From Gemmatimonadaceae bacterium (lineage in GTDB: Bacteria > Gemmatimonadota > Gemmatimonadetes > Gemmatimonadales > Gemmatimonadaceae): DNA of 64,000 nucleotides. The stretch spans positions 62,001 to 126,000 of the forward strand of contig JANYHT010000044.1 in NCBI GenBank assembly GCA_025358925.1. The letters are read 5' to 3'. This document shows, piece by piece, positions 8,256 through 17,885 of the stretch (position 1 is its first letter; the number at the start of each line of letters is the position of its first letter). The notes beneath the pieces are model-generated. The model was not told the DNA's origin. It searched no databases and was given only the letters and a program-made list of their open reading frames with translations. A program made the position numbers and the translations under genes.

Positions 8256-9553
8256 ACCGGACGCGATGGAGTCTGCTACTTGCCGCTTTTTTTGTGGTTG
8301 TCGGCACTGAAGCCATTTCCCTCGGACGTCCGGTCCGTGCACGTCCCGCGGCGAGGGTTCTCGACGCGGGGCCACGCGTGTCCATTACCTCTCGCTGGCA
8401 CACGCGTACGGACACCGTGCAGCGCGGGGAAGCACTTTCCGCTGTGCTTCAACGCGCTGGTATTTCACGCGACGAAGCATCGCGTGCACTGCGCTCTGCC
8501 AGCGCTATCGACGCGCGACGAATTCGTCCCGGCACCACGATTACCACGCGACTCAATCCCGATTCCGGCGCGTCGGAAATTGTGTTTCACATGGCGATTG
8601 ATCGCTTGGTGCGACTCAGTCGAAGCGCGAGCGCATGGTCTGAATCTGAGGAACGTCTGCCGTGGACGACTGACACCGTTGTCATCGGTGGCGTCGTGCA
8701 ATCCACTCTCACTGCTGCGCTTGAGCAGGGTGCGGATGCATTTCCAGTAAGTGTTCGCGACGAGGTCGCGTATGCGCTCGCCGACATTCTCGAATATCGC
8801 GTTGACCTGAGTCGAGATTTGCACGTTGGCGATTCGATTCGCGTCCTCGTCGAGCGTCAACGTGCACCAACCGGAGCAGTGCGTCCCGGCAACATACTCG
8901 CCGCGCGGCTCACGGTCGACGGGAAAAAAGTTGAAACGATGCGTTTCGCCGGTACCGCGTTGCCCATGTCGTATTTCGACGGCGACGGTAAATCGATGCG
9001 CGCCGCATTCTTGCGCGCGCCGCTCGCGTTTCGACGTATTTCCAGCGTCTTCGGATTGCGTAAACACCCAATCCTTGGCATCTGGCGCGCGCATCAAGGT
9101 ACCGACTATGCGGCTGCATCCGGAACACCAGTGCGCGCGCTCGGTAACGGCACAGTGATCTTCGCTGGATGGAAGGGCGGCTACGGACGAGTGATCGAAA
9201 TTCGCCATCGCAACGGTTTCGTCACACGCTACGGACATCTGAGTGCATTCGCCGCTGGCATTCGATCAGGCGCCGCAGTGTCGATCTCACGCACCATTGG
9301 TTTTGTTGGACATTCCGGCCTTGCGACGGCGCCGCATCTGCATTTTGAAGTGCTCGTGGACGGTGTGCATCGTGATCCGAGACTGGCCTTGCGCAATGTT
9401 ACCGGTGAGCCGCTGGATAACGCGCAGCGCACCGCCTTCGGATCGGTCAAGGCACGATTGTTCGCCATACTCGATGCGTGGCCGATAGTCGCGACAACCG
9501 TGGGTATCAGTCCAGCACCGCACGTCGTCTCAACGCGGCACATCGGAGACTGA
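8252..9553 (+). CDS. M23-family peptidase (LytM/OapA-like murein endopeptidase)
   Basis: 433 aa exported protein. A TTG start at 8252 overlaps the ftsZ stop, has GGAG 9 nt upstream and gives a clean signal anchor ([11 protein letters not shown]). After a LysM/OapA-like region (about residues 45-120) comes a middle domain and then a zinc peptidase M23 domain. The zinc ligands fit HQGTD (H281, D285) and HLH (H362, H364). M23 enzymes cut peptide bridges in peptidoglycan, and the place right behind ftsZ suggests a role in septum splitting. All metal ligands are present, so an active enzyme is likelier than an EnvC-type activator. Confidence 0.88.
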   Translation: MNRTRWSLLLAAFFVVVGTEAISLGRPVRARPAARVLDAGPRVSITSRWHTRTDTVQRGEALSAVLQRAGISRDEASRALRSASAIDARRIRPGTTITTRLNPDSGASEIVFHMAIDRLVRLSRSASAWSESEERLPWTTDTVVIGGVVQSTLTAALEQGADAFPVSVRDEVAYALADILEYRVDLSRDLHVGDSIRVLVERQRAPTGAVRPGNILAARLTVDGKKVETMRFAGTALPMSYFDGDGKSMRAAFLRAPLAFRRISSVFGLRKHPILGIWRAHQGTDYAAASGTPVRALGNGTVIFAGWKGGYGRVIEIRHRNGFVTRYGHLSAFAAGIRSGAAVSISRTIGFVGHSGLATAPHLHFEVLVDGVHRDPRLALRNVTGEPLDNAQRTAFGSVKARLFAILDAWPIVATTVGISPAPHVVSTRHIGD

Positions 9554-9596
9554 TCGTCGCTGAGCGTCGCGCAATGGCGCGAGATGTCAACGCCCC

Positions 9597-11498
9597 GTGG
9601 ACAAGCCCGGTGTGCTCCGTGACCTTTCGCCCGTGATTCGCTGGACACTTGCCCTCGCACTCGGCGTCGCCGTGGCATGGCTCGCCTACGGGCGTGCCGG
9701 TGCGTCGCAGCGCGTGCTCGCACTGGTACTCGCCGCATTGCGCGCGGCCGCCGTGACATTGATTGCCGCGATGGTGTTCGGTGCATCGTCGGCTCCCGCA
9801 ACACCTCTCCCCCCACTCGTCGCGATTGACGTCTCGGCGTCGTGGCTTCGCGCCGCCGGTGACGACAGTGCGGCCGTACGGACGTTGCGCACGCTCGCGA
9901 CCGACGCCGCGTCGCTGAGCGAGCACGTGGTGTTTGTTGGGGATTCCCTCCGTGAAGCCACAGCGCGCGAGATTGCGACGGTCACGCCGAGCGATGGCGC
10001 GTCGCATGTGCGCGTTGCCATTGATCGCGCTGCGGCGTTGGGTCGCGCGTTGGTGTTGCTTACCGATGGAGAGTTGGACGATGCGGACGCGCTCGCTGAT
10101 GCGCCGCAAGGATCAGGTGTCCGCGTACCAGCTCGTGCCGCAAAGCGTGATGCGGCGGTTGGTGAACTTGCACTGCCCACCAGCGCAACGGCGGGCGACA
10201 CACTCCACGTCTCGACACTCGTCGTCGCGGGCGGCGCCGGATCAAGTGATGGTCAGCTGCAGCTGCTGTTGGACGGTGCACGCGTCGGCGCGGGCGCGGT
10301 GGCGGCGCTTGCACCGTACGCTTCGACCCGTGTGAATATTGCGTTCACGGTGCCGCGTGGCGCACGCATCGCCCTGGTACAAGCGGTATTGCGCGTGGCG
10401 GGTGACGTTGAATTGCGGAACGATACGCTCAGCGCGTCGCTCGAAATCGGTGATAAGCCGCCCGCAGTATTTATCTCAACGGCGCCTGATCTCGATGTGC
10501 GCGAAGCGCTCACCGTATTGCGCGGTGCGTTGCAGCTGCCAACGCGCGCGTACCTGCGCTTGGCACCAGGTGTGTGGCGCGAAGAAGGGTCGCTTGCGCC
10601 GATTCGCGAAGAAGATGTTCGCACTCGTGCCGCGGTAGCCGGTATGCTCATTCTGCACGGTGATACGAACTGGGTGCCCCGCACGATTGCGCGCGGTGCG
10701 CGTGCCCTCTGGACGCCCGCGCCGCCGACCGCGCTTGCCCGCGCTGGAGAAGTGGCGCGAACGCCGGAGTGGTACGCGTCGAGCGCACCAGCGTCCCCAC
10801 TCGTCGGCGCGCTCGGCGGCTTGCCGTTTGATTCGCTACCTCCGTTGACTATCGCGGGCCCAGCGCGCGGTGATTTTACCGTGCTCGCCGCAAAGCTTGG
10901 GAAGATGGGCGACGCAGTGCCCGCCATCAGCGGTCGTGAAGCGGCGGGCGCGCGAACGTTGATTATTTCAGGTTCAGGCTATGCCGGATGGGCCCTGCGC
11001 GGTGGTCGCAGTGGTGAAGCGTTCACGGCGTTGTGGGGTGCCATTTTTGACTGGCTATCCGTTGGCCGTGGTGATCTTCGCGCCGCGCGTCCGGTGTCCT
11101 CGTCCGTGCGTGCAGGTGAGGCAATCCGCTGGCGTCGCGGCGGTGCTGATTCCCTTGTCACTGTGTTGCTCACGCGTCGTTGGTCGGGCAGTACCACCAC
11201 CGGCGCGAACGTCGACACGATTCGACTGCACTTTGCCTCGACTGCGTTTGAAACGTCAGCGGCACCCATGGCCGCCGGGGTGTATGATGTGCGAACGAAC
11301 GGCGGTCCATCTGTGCTTGTTGTGAATCCGTCGCGCGAATGGGTGCCGCGCGCGCCCATGGTTCGGGACGGACCGCTATCGCGTGGTGCATTTTCGTCGG
11401 ATGCACCGCGGCTCTCTGATACGTGGTGGCCGTTCGTACTCGCGCTGCTGTTGTTGTGCGCAGAGTGGATTGGTCGGCGCTTCGCTGGACTCCGCTAA
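9597..11498 (+). CDS. VWA-like membrane protein of unknown function
   Basis: 633 aa. Two N-terminal membrane helices (about 12-32 and 39-62) are followed by a large, probably periplasmic part and a C-terminal helix (about 608-625). Just after helix 2, DVSAS (78-82) looks like the DxSxS MIDAS motif of von Willebrand factor A domains, and TDGE at 156-159 fits the later VWA strand. The topology recalls BatA/BatB or N-terminal double-TM proteins. I cannot name a function. A GTG start at 9597 is the best available, with only a poor ribosome site. It lies between an M23 peptidase and ftsY on the same strand. Confidence 0.6.
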   Translation: MDKPGVLRDLSPVIRWTLALALGVAVAWLAYGRAGASQRVLALVLAALRAAAVTLIAAMVFGASSAPATPLPPLVAIDVSASWLRAAGDDSAAVRTLRTLATDAASLSEHVVFVGDSLREATAREIATVTPSDGASHVRVAIDRAAALGRALVLLTDGELDDADALADAPQGSGVRVPARAAKRDAAVGELALPTSATAGDTLHVSTLVVAGGAGSSDGQLQLLLDGARVGAGAVAALAPYASTRVNIAFTVPRGARIALVQAVLRVAGDVELRNDTLSASLEIGDKPPAVFISTAPDLDVREALTVLRGALQLPTRAYLRLAPGVWREEGSLAPIREEDVRTRAAVAGMLILHGDTNWVPRTIARGARALWTPAPPTALARAGEVARTPEWYASSAPASPLVGALGGLPFDSLPPLTIAGPARGDFTVLAAKLGKMGDAVPAISGREAAGARTLIISGSGYAGWALRGGRSGEAFTALWGAIFDWLSVGRGDLRAARPVSSSVRAGEAIRWRRGGADSLVTVLLTRRWSGSTTTGANVDTIRLHFASTAFETSAAPMAAGVYDVRTNGGPSVLVVNPSREWVPRAPMVRDGPLSRGAFSSDAPRLSDTWWPFVLALLLLCAEWIGRRFAGLR

Positions 11499-11499
11499 T

Positions 11500-12432
11500 A
11501 TGGCTCGACTGTTTCGGAAGAAAGATGATGTACCCAAACGATCACTGTGGCAGCGCGTCAAGGACATCGTGCGCACCGATGTTGGTGTGCTGTTGCGCGG
11601 CGGCGTCGATGAAGGGTCGCTGGAAGCGTTGGAGCAACTGCTCATTGAGTCCGACTTCGGCGTGGCAACATCACTCGCGTTGGTGGCCGATGTGGAACGC
11701 TTGGCCAAGCGTGGTGACGTCAAGAGCGATGTGGAATTTCGCGATGCGCTCGCGGACGGTATCGCGCGCGCGTTGCGATCAGGGAATTCCGATGCCACCA
11801 TGAATGTTGCATCAGCGGGGCCAACGATCATCCTCGTCATCGGTGTGAATGGCGCCGGCAAAACAACGTTCATTGGCAAGCTTATCGCAGAGTACGTTGC
11901 GCAGGGCAAGAAAGTGTTGGTTGGTGCGGCCGATACGTTTCGCGCAGGGGCAATCGATCAATTGCGCGTCTGGGCACAACGCTCGCAAGTCGATTTCGTT
12001 GGCGGAGCACCTGGGAGTGATCCTGCATCCGTCGCATTTGATGCGGTCGACGCTGGTGTTAAGCGCGGTGTGGACATTGTGGTGATCGATACCGCCGGAC
12101 GATTGCACACCAGTGACGATCTGATGACGGAACTGCGCAAAATTCATCGCGTGATCGCCAAGCGACTTCCCGACGCACCGCACGAAGTGCTGCTCGTGCT
12201 CGACGGCACCATCGGCCAAAACGCACTCGCGCAAGCACGCACGTTTTCGGCGGCGGTTCCCGTCACTGGAATTGTCGTGACAAAACTCGACGGCACCGCG
12301 AAAGGCGGCATTGTCGTCGCCGTGCACGAGGCGCTCAACGTTCCAATCAAGTACGTTGGCCTCGGCGAACAGATTGGTGATCTTGCCCCGTTTGATGCCG
12401 CCGAATTTGCGAAGGAGCTTGTGGAAACGTGA
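11500..12432 (+). CDS. ftsY: FtsY, signal recognition particle receptor GTPase
   Basis: 310 aa. FtsY docks SRP-ribosome complexes at the membrane for co-translational insertion. The helical N domain fills about residues 1-95. G-domain motifs are GVNGAGKTTFIGKL (G1), ADTFRAGA, DTAGRLHT (G3) and TKLDGTAKGG (G4 and following). The acidic A domain of E. coli FtsY is missing: the protein starts almost directly with the N domain, as in many short FtsY proteins. The ATG at 11500 directly follows the previous stop, and the frame upstream is not coding. Overlaps recG by 4 bp. Confidence 0.95.
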   Translation: MARLFRKKDDVPKRSLWQRVKDIVRTDVGVLLRGGVDEGSLEALEQLLIESDFGVATSLALVADVERLAKRGDVKSDVEFRDALADGIARALRSGNSDATMNVASAGPTIILVIGVNGAGKTTFIGKLIAEYVAQGKKVLVGAADTFRAGAIDQLRVWAQRSQVDFVGGAPGSDPASVAFDAVDAGVKRGVDIVVIDTAGRLHTSDDLMTELRKIHRVIAKRLPDAPHEVLLVLDGTIGQNALAQARTFSAAVPVTGIVVTKLDGTAKGGIVVAVHEALNVPIKYVGLGEQIGDLAPFDAAEFAKELVET

Positions 12433-14546
12433 GCCAGCACGAGAGCGAGCGGCGTCGGCGTCCCGCATCGGGTCCGAAGCCAAAGCTCGCGCTCGATACG
12501 CCCGTGATGTACTTGAAGGGTGTTGGACCTGTGCGCGCTGAAATGTTGAAGCGACTCGGTATTGAAACCGCTGGCGATTTATTGCGACATATTCCGCATC
12601 GCTATGAAGACGCCACCACGGTCACGCGCATTGCGCACGCCGAGGTGGGCCTCGACATCACTGTCTTGGGACGTGTTATCGCGAAGGGGGTATTGCCGAC
12701 GCGCAAAGGGCTGCGCGTCTTTCAGGCAGTGTTGCAAGACGCGAGCGGAATGATAGAAGTGGCATGGCCTGGACAGCCATTTCTTGATCGCACGATCAAC
12801 AAAGCCGATTGGCTGCTCTGCACTGGTCCCGTGCGTTTTTTTCACGGCAGACGTTTGCAGCCGCGTGAGTACATCAATCTGGGTGCCGACGAAGAGGGAA
12901 CGAACGAAGGACGGGTGCTCGCGGTGTATGCAAGTACGGAAGGATTGTCAGTGCGAGTGTTGCGCGCGTTAGTGCAGGAGTATCTCGACGCACTGTTGCC
13001 GCTGGTGTTCGAGCCGTTATCGTTGGCGATGCTGCACGAGGCAGATGTGCCCGCGCTGCGTGACGCATTGCGCATGGTGCATCGTCCAACGTCTGTTGCC
13101 GACGCGCTGCGTGGACGTGCGCGACTCGTATTTGAAGAATTGCTCTGCGTGCAACTGTTGCATCGTCGCGCCAATCAACTTGCACGAGATGCGCGCGGTG
13201 GCACGGCGTTCGTGAGTCGACGCGATCTCACCACAAAGCTGCGCGCGGCGTTGCCATTCACGCTTACTGGGGCGCAGGTACGCGTCATTCGTGAAATTGT
13301 TGCGGACATGGGTAGTCCGCGGCGCATGCATCGGTTGCTCCAAGGTGATGTCGGCAGTGGTAAAACCGTAGTCGCATTATTTGCCGCACTCTTGGCGATG
13401 GAAAACGGCGCGCAGGTAGCGCTCATGGCACCGACCGAACTGTTGGCCGAACAGCATCTGCGGACGATTGGTGTCATGTTGGCGCCGCTTGGTATTGCGC
13501 CAGTGTTGTTAACGGGGCGGCTTGGTGCGAAGGAGCGTCGGCTCGCGCTCGCGCAACTCGCTTCGACGGAACCCTCGCTGGTGATTGGCACGCTCGCGTT
13601 GGTGCAGGAGGCAGTCGCGTTTGCGAATCTGGGTTTAGTCATCATCGATGAACAGCATCGATTTGGTGTGGAGCAACGTGCGGCATTAGGCGCGAAGGGA
13701 ACGGCGCCCGACGTGCTGTTGATGAGTGCTACCCCTATCCCGCGCTCACTCGCGCTCACGTTGTACGGCGATCTCGACGTGAGCGTCTTAGACGAGCGAC
13801 CGCCAGAACGCCAATCGATTACGACGGTGCATCGTCCGGGATCGGCGCGCGGTAAGGTGATGGAGTTTGCAAATACACAGCTCGACGAGGGACGCCAAGT
13901 GTACGTCGTGTATCCGCTCATCGAAACGTCGGAGAAGATCGACTTGCGTGCGGCGACTGCAATGTTTGACGAACTGGTGGCCGGACCGTTTGCGTCGCGA
14001 CGCGTCGCGCTGTTGCATGGACGGATGCCCTCGGAACAACGCGATGAGGTGATGCGCGGGTTCCGCGATGGTGCGCTGGAGGTCCTAGTCGCAACGACCG
14101 TGATTGAGGTTGGCATCGATGTGGCCAATGCAACCGTCATGATCATTGAACATCCCGAACGATTTGGACTCTCACAGCTACATCAATTGCGCGGCCGCGT
14201 GGGTCGTGGCGCTGCGCAGTCGTACTGCATTTTACTCGGAGATGTTGGCGCCGACGCGGCGGAACGTTTGACCATGTTTACGGAAACAGAAGACGGGTTC
14301 GAGATTGCGCGTGCAGACTTGTTGCTTCGAGGCATGGGCAATTTGTTCGGCGCGAAGCAGCACGGTCTTCCGGAATTTCGGTATGCGGATCTCCTTAACG
14401 ACGAGGCGTTGAACGAACGTGCCCGACAAATTGCCGATCGCGTGTTGGCGGCAGATCCGATATTGATCCAGCATGCCAACGTCGGGTTACGGGAGTTACT
14501 CTCGGTTGGTTACGCGCGCGCCTTGGAGTTGTTTCGCGTGGGTTAA
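12429..14546 (+). CDS. recG: RecG, ATP-dependent DNA helicase
   Basis: 705 aa monomeric superfamily 2 helicase that remodels stalled forks and Holliday junctions. The N-terminal wedge/OB domain includes VMYLKGVGPVRAEML. Helicase motifs are GDVGSGKTVVALFAA (Walker A), IIDEQHRFGVEQR (DEQH box), SATPIPRSLALT and TTVIEVGIDVANATVM with QLRGRVGRG. Length is typical. GTG start in a GTGA overlap with ftsY. The gene ends the long plus-strand run, and a minus-strand gene follows after 42 bp. Confidence 0.95.
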   Translation: MSQHESERRRRPASGPKPKLALDTPVMYLKGVGPVRAEMLKRLGIETAGDLLRHIPHRYEDATTVTRIAHAEVGLDITVLGRVIAKGVLPTRKGLRVFQAVLQDASGMIEVAWPGQPFLDRTINKADWLLCTGPVRFFHGRRLQPREYINLGADEEGTNEGRVLAVYASTEGLSVRVLRALVQEYLDALLPLVFEPLSLAMLHEADVPALRDALRMVHRPTSVADALRGRARLVFEELLCVQLLHRRANQLARDARGGTAFVSRRDLTTKLRAALPFTLTGAQVRVIREIVADMGSPRRMHRLLQGDVGSGKTVVALFAALLAMENGAQVALMAPTELLAEQHLRTIGVMLAPLGIAPVLLTGRLGAKERRLALAQLASTEPSLVIGTLALVQEAVAFANLGLVIIDEQHRFGVEQRAALGAKGTAPDVLLMSATPIPRSLALTLYGDLDVSVLDERPPERQSITTVHRPGSARGKVMEFANTQLDEGRQVYVVYPLIETSEKIDLRAATAMFDELVAGPFASRRVALLHGRMPSEQRDEVMRGFRDGALEVLVATTVIEVGIDVANATVMIIEHPERFGLSQLHQLRGRVGRGAAQSYCILLGDVGADAAERLTMFTETEDGFEIARADLLLRGMGNLFGAKQHGLPEFRYADLLNDEALNERARQIADRVLAADPILIQHANVGLRELLSVGYARALELFRVG

Positions 14547-14588
14547 GTACCGACGCGAAACAATACCTTGCTGTGAAACGGGTCGCCG

Positions 14589-14990
14589 CTATGCGCGTCC
14601 CTTTAGCGCGTTGATCAATTGCTCGAGATGCGTCAGGTAGTGATCAAACGCGCGACGGCCTACCGCCGTGAGCTTGTACGTCGTGCGCGGCATGCGTCCG
14701 GCAAATTCTTTGGTGCAACTCACATAGCCGGCGTCTTCGAGTTTGCGCGCGTGCACGCTGAGATTGCCGTCAGTGAGTTGCAAGAGCTCTCGCAACTCCG
14801 AGTGCGTGCGCGCATCGCCTGCGGCCAACGCCGTGATGATCGCGAGACGCGCGCGTTCGTGAATGACCGCATCGAGCAGCGGAATTGTTCCGGCCGCGTC
14901 ACCCGCGATGAGTTCAAACGCGCGCGCGTCGCGCACGGCGTGCTTCGGCGACGCGGGTGAAATCGGTTTGCGGCGTGGTTTGGCGGACAT
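14589..14990 (-). CDS. Winged-helix transcriptional regulator (MarR/ArsR-like)
   Basis: 133 aa. A winged-helix DNA-binding domain is seen at about residues 40-110, including RTHSELRELLQLTDGNLSVH, the recognition helix, and a wing with RMPRTTYKLT. This family often ends with the helix FDHYLTHLEQLI. The ATG at 14990 has GGAGG just upstream and starts 3 nt behind the stop of the membrane protein gene, so the two are co-translated. A likely target is the CTTTG palindrome at 15660-15674 in front of the pair, which would make it an autoregulator. Its signal is unknown. Confidence 0.82.
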   Translation of the reverse strand: MSAKPRRKPISPASPKHAVRDARAFELIAGDAAGTIPLLDAVIHERARLAIITALAAGDARTHSELRELLQLTDGNLSVHARKLEDAGYVSCTKEFAGRMPRTTYKLTAVGRRAFDHYLTHLEQLINALKGRA

Positions 14991-14992
14991 GG

Positions 14993-15565
14993 CTAGCCTC
15001 CGTGTTGTCGTACAACCACGAAGCCAGTCACGAGATGACCGCCGCCAAACGCGAGTGCCATCCACACGTCACTCCATCGCGCAGGCGTCCCAACAGCCAC
15101 GACACCCACAACGACAAATGCGACGCCGAGGGCGCGCAGGATCGGCGCCGACGACACGGCTGATCCGCCGAGGATGGCGACACCGAAACAACAAAGCCAC
15201 ACGGGCGCCAAGAGGGCCCATGCATTTCCCTGCACGCAACCCACGGTGAGCGCGGCGCCGACGATGAGCGGTGGCACCAATCCGAACGCGAACCGTCGCA
15301 CGGGCGCGGCGAGCATTGGGAGCGATGTGCGTCGGGCTTTGCGAACCATCGCGACGACGCCAATGGTGGCGGCGACGACTGCCTCGCCGAGCCACACGGC
15401 GAGCCATCGTTCGTGTGACGGCTGTTGCCACGCGAGGGCGGCAGCCGCCACGGCAGTAACGCCCATACCGATGCCGCCCCATCCGGGAACAGCCGTAAAC
15501 CGCGTGCTGCGCTCCATGACGTCGCGCACAAATGCAAGGTCAGCTTCGGCGCGCGTGTTCAGCAT
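14993..15565 (-). CDS. Membrane protein paired with the winged-helix regulator
   Basis: 190 aa, about five hydrophobic segments, and an N-terminus AEADLAFVRDVMERST before FTAVPGWGGIGMG. Such small membrane proteins paired with a winged-helix regulator are, from memory, widespread in Acidobacteriota and Gemmatimonadota, with no known function. The start at 15565 is preferred because a perfect minus-strand TTGACA at 15651-15656 would place transcription start near 15620, at the alternative ATG at 15622. The extra 19 residues of the longer form are low-complexity. Neither start has a good ribosome site. Confidence 0.72.
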   Translation of the reverse strand: MLNTRAEADLAFVRDVMERSTRFTAVPGWGGIGMGVTAVAAAALAWQQPSHERWLAVWLGEAVVAATIGVVAMVRKARRTSLPMLAAPVRRFAFGLVPPLIVGAALTVGCVQGNAWALLAPVWLCCFGVAILGGSAVSSAPILRALGVAFVVVGVVAVGTPARWSDVWMALAFGGGHLVTGFVVVRQHGG

Positions 15566-15650
15566 GGTGGGTGGAGCATCGGCCGACGTGCTGGGCCGTT
15601 GACGCCGTGTCGCGATGGTCATGGGCAGAACATGCGAGTCCGGAGTAGAT

Positions 15651-15674
15651 TGTCAAGTACTTTGCACTACAAAG
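15651..15674 (-). promoter_or_regulatory. TTGACA -35 box with CTTTG-N5-CAAAG operator
   Basis: On the minus strand TTGACA (15651-15656) is a perfect -35 box. Directly upstream of it lies an inverted repeat, CTTTG-N5-CAAAG (15660-15674). The -10 region is weak (near 15627-15633). The site fits an operator for the adjacent winged-helix regulator. Confidence 0.5.
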
Positions 15675-15701
15675 GGAGGCGATGCACCCGCGTCCCAACG
15701 G

Positions 15702-15730
15702 TTGAAGTCACAGTTGAGCGGGCCTAGCTT
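15702..15730 (+). promoter_or_regulatory. Candidate promoter of asnS
   Basis: TTGAAG at 15702-15707 and TAGCTT at 15725-15730 with a 17-bp spacer, leaving a leader of about 20 nt before the asnS ATG. Seen by eye only. Confidence 0.4.
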
Positions 15731-15757
15731 GCCTGTCCGTCCTCCCCAACGAGCCCC

Positions 15758-17059
15758 ATGATCGACTCCGCCGTTCGTATCGCCGACCTGAAGCACCATG
15801 CTGGCGCCATTGTCACCGTGCGCGGCTGGGTTACTCACGTGCGCTCCTCGGGAAAGGTGGCCTTCGTGGTCGCGCGCGATGGTTCGGGGACCCTGCAAGC
15901 GGTGCTCGTCAAGTCGCAAGTGCCGGTTGCATCGTGGGATGCGTTCGCGACGCTGACCCAAGAAACGTCTATCGAACTCGTGGGCGAGGTTCGTGCTGAC
16001 GCGCGACAGCCTGGTGGCTTCGAACTCGGCGTCCAAGCGCTCACCGTCATTGGCACGAGCCCCGTGGACTATCCCGTTCAGCCAAAAGAACACGGTGTCG
16101 ATTTCCTACTCGACAATCGACATTTTTGGCTGCGCACGCCGCGACAGACCGCGATCATGCGTGTGCGCTCTGAGCTCGAGCAGGCGGTGCACGATTTTTT
16201 CTACGCACGCGACTTTGTCCGCTGTGATACGCCTATCCTAACGGCCGCCATTGGTGAACGCGCGGGATTGTTTAGCACTGAATATTTCGAAGAAGGCACG
16301 GCGTATCTCGCACAAACGGGACAACTTTACGGCGAAGCACTCGCCGCATCACTCGGCAATATCTATACGTTTGGACCGACATTCCGCGCGGAAAAATCAA
16401 AGACACGTCGGCATCTGACGGAATTTTGGATGATCGAGCCTGAGATGGCGTGGTACGATCAAGACGACAATATGAATTTGCAAGAAGCGTTTGTTCGCTA
16501 TCTCGTGCAGCGCGTGCTGGAGCGACGTGGAGAAGAGCTCAAAGTGCTCGAGCGGGACACGTCAAAACTCGATTGCGTAGGCGAGCCCTTCGTACGACTC
16601 GACTATGGCGATGCCGTCGCGCTCGCGCAGTCGAAGGGCAGTGATGTGAAATGGGGTGAAGACCTCGGCGCGCCCGACGAAGCATTGATCGTCGATCATC
16701 ATCAGCGTCCTGTGTTTGTCGTGAATTATCCGAAGGAAGCGAAAGCCTTTTACATGAAAGAGAATCCGGCGGATCCACGCACGGTGCGCTGTGCGGATTT
16801 ACTGGCGCCGGAGGGTCGTGGTGAGATTATCGGCGGTTCACAGCGCGAAGATGACTACGACAAGATTCTTCGCCGCCTCACGGAAGAACGGCTACCGGTT
16901 GCCGCTTACGGTTGGTATCTCGATTTGCGAAAATACGGCACGTTTACACATTCGGGTTTCGGACTTGGGCTGGAGCGCACGATCGCGTGGATCTGTGGCA
17001 TCGAACACATTCGCGAAGTCATTCCGTTTCCTCGCATGATGGGGCGCCTGCATCCATAG
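15758..17059 (+). CDS. asnS: Asparaginyl-tRNA synthetase
   Basis: 433 aa class IIb aminoacyl-tRNA synthetase, cytoplasmic, charging tRNA-Asn. The N-terminal OB anticodon-binding domain (about 8-105) carries TVRGWVTHVRSSGKVAFV. Motif 2 is around TFRAEKSKTRRHLTEFWMIEPE, where the H-x-TEFWM pattern separates AsnRS from AspRS. Motif 3 is GFGLGLERTIAWICG, and the protein ends IPFPRMMGRLHP, as is normal for AsnRS. Length is typical. It has its own promoter region and is not in an obvious operon. Confidence 0.95.
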   Translation: MIDSAVRIADLKHHAGAIVTVRGWVTHVRSSGKVAFVVARDGSGTLQAVLVKSQVPVASWDAFATLTQETSIELVGEVRADARQPGGFELGVQALTVIGTSPVDYPVQPKEHGVDFLLDNRHFWLRTPRQTAIMRVRSELEQAVHDFFYARDFVRCDTPILTAAIGERAGLFSTEYFEEGTAYLAQTGQLYGEALAASLGNIYTFGPTFRAEKSKTRRHLTEFWMIEPEMAWYDQDDNMNLQEAFVRYLVQRVLERRGEELKVLERDTSKLDCVGEPFVRLDYGDAVALAQSKGSDVKWGEDLGAPDEALIVDHHQRPVFVVNYPKEAKAFYMKENPADPRTVRCADLLAPEGRGEIIGGSQREDDYDKILRRLTEERLPVAAYGWYLDLRKYGTFTHSGFGLGLERTIAWICGIEHIREVIPFPRMMGRLHP

Positions 17060-17073
17060 CAGAGAGCGCGGAT

Positions 17074-17847
17074 TTATTCTGCTCGCTTCACCGTGTCCCA
17101 CAGCTCGTCTTGTTCCGAGAGCGTGAGCGAACCAAAAAGCAAACCACGCTCCACCGCCAACCGTTCCATCGCTCCATACCGCTGCGTGAATTTTTGATTT
17201 GCACGATCAAGCGCCAGCGCACCATGCACGCCAGTTTTACGGCACAAGTTGACGACCGCGAATAGTAGATCGCCCAACTCCACTTCGATCGCGTCGGCAT
17301 TGATCACCGCACCATCCGCGTCGATGTGTTCGGCAACTTCGTTCACTTCTTCGCGCACTTTCACCAGTGGACCAATCGCATTCGGCCAATCAAACCCCAC
17401 GCCGGCCGCGCGATCTTGTAGTCGGTGTGCGCGATGCAGCGCCGGCAGTCCGGTGGGTAATCCTTCGTCCAACGATGCGCGATTGGTTTTTTCCGTTTTC
17501 ATCCCTTCCCATGATCGCTTAACGCCATCGCCAAACAAGTGCGGATGACGCGCGTGCATCTTGGCGACCAGCGCACCGGCGACGTCGTGCACACTGAACG
17601 CGCCGCGTTCCTCCGCGACCACGGAATGAAACAACACCTGCAGCAACAGATCGCCGAGTTCGTCGCGCAACAGCGCGTCGTTGCCATTCGCAATCGCGTC
17701 GTCGACCTCGTGCGCTTCTTCCAGCAGATACGGTCGCAACGAGGCATGTGTTTGTACACGATCCCAGTCGCATCGCAGGCGCAAGTCGCGCATCACGGCC
17801 AACGCGTCATCCAGCGCGCGAGGTACTGGACGTTCATCGTTCTGCAT
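17074..17847 (-). CDS. mazG: MazG nucleoside triphosphate pyrophosphohydrolase
   Basis: 257 aa, cytoplasmic. MazG cleaves NTPs/dNTPs to NMP and pyrophosphate (house-cleaning; it lowers ppGpp in E. coli). There are two tandem MazG domains. The first has LLEEAHEVDDAI and ELGDLLLQVLFH, the second KVREEVNEVAEHI and ELGDLLFAVVN, which are the EExxE and ExxD magnesium sites. The open frame runs on to 18261, but that part overlaps alr antisense and looks non-coding, so the ATG at 17847 is taken. Only 38 bp separate it from divergent alr. Confidence 0.93.
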   Translation of the reverse strand: MQNDERPVPRALDDALAVMRDLRLRCDWDRVQTHASLRPYLLEEAHEVDDAIANGNDALLRDELGDLLLQVLFHSVVAEERGAFSVHDVAGALVAKMHARHPHLFGDGVKRSWEGMKTEKTNRASLDEGLPTGLPALHRAHRLQDRAAGVGFDWPNAIGPLVKVREEVNEVAEHIDADGAVINADAIEVELGDLLFAVVNLCRKTGVHGALALDRANQKFTQRYGAMERLAVERGLLFGSLTLSEQDELWDTVKRAE

Positions 17848-17885
17848 CGTTGCTCCGCACCTGAATGTGTGCCTCCCGAGTTCGT

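Noticed and set aside
13175-14146. 323-codon minus-strand frame opposite recG
   Set aside because: It lies fully within the conserved helicase domain of recG and is Ser/Arg-rich without motifs.
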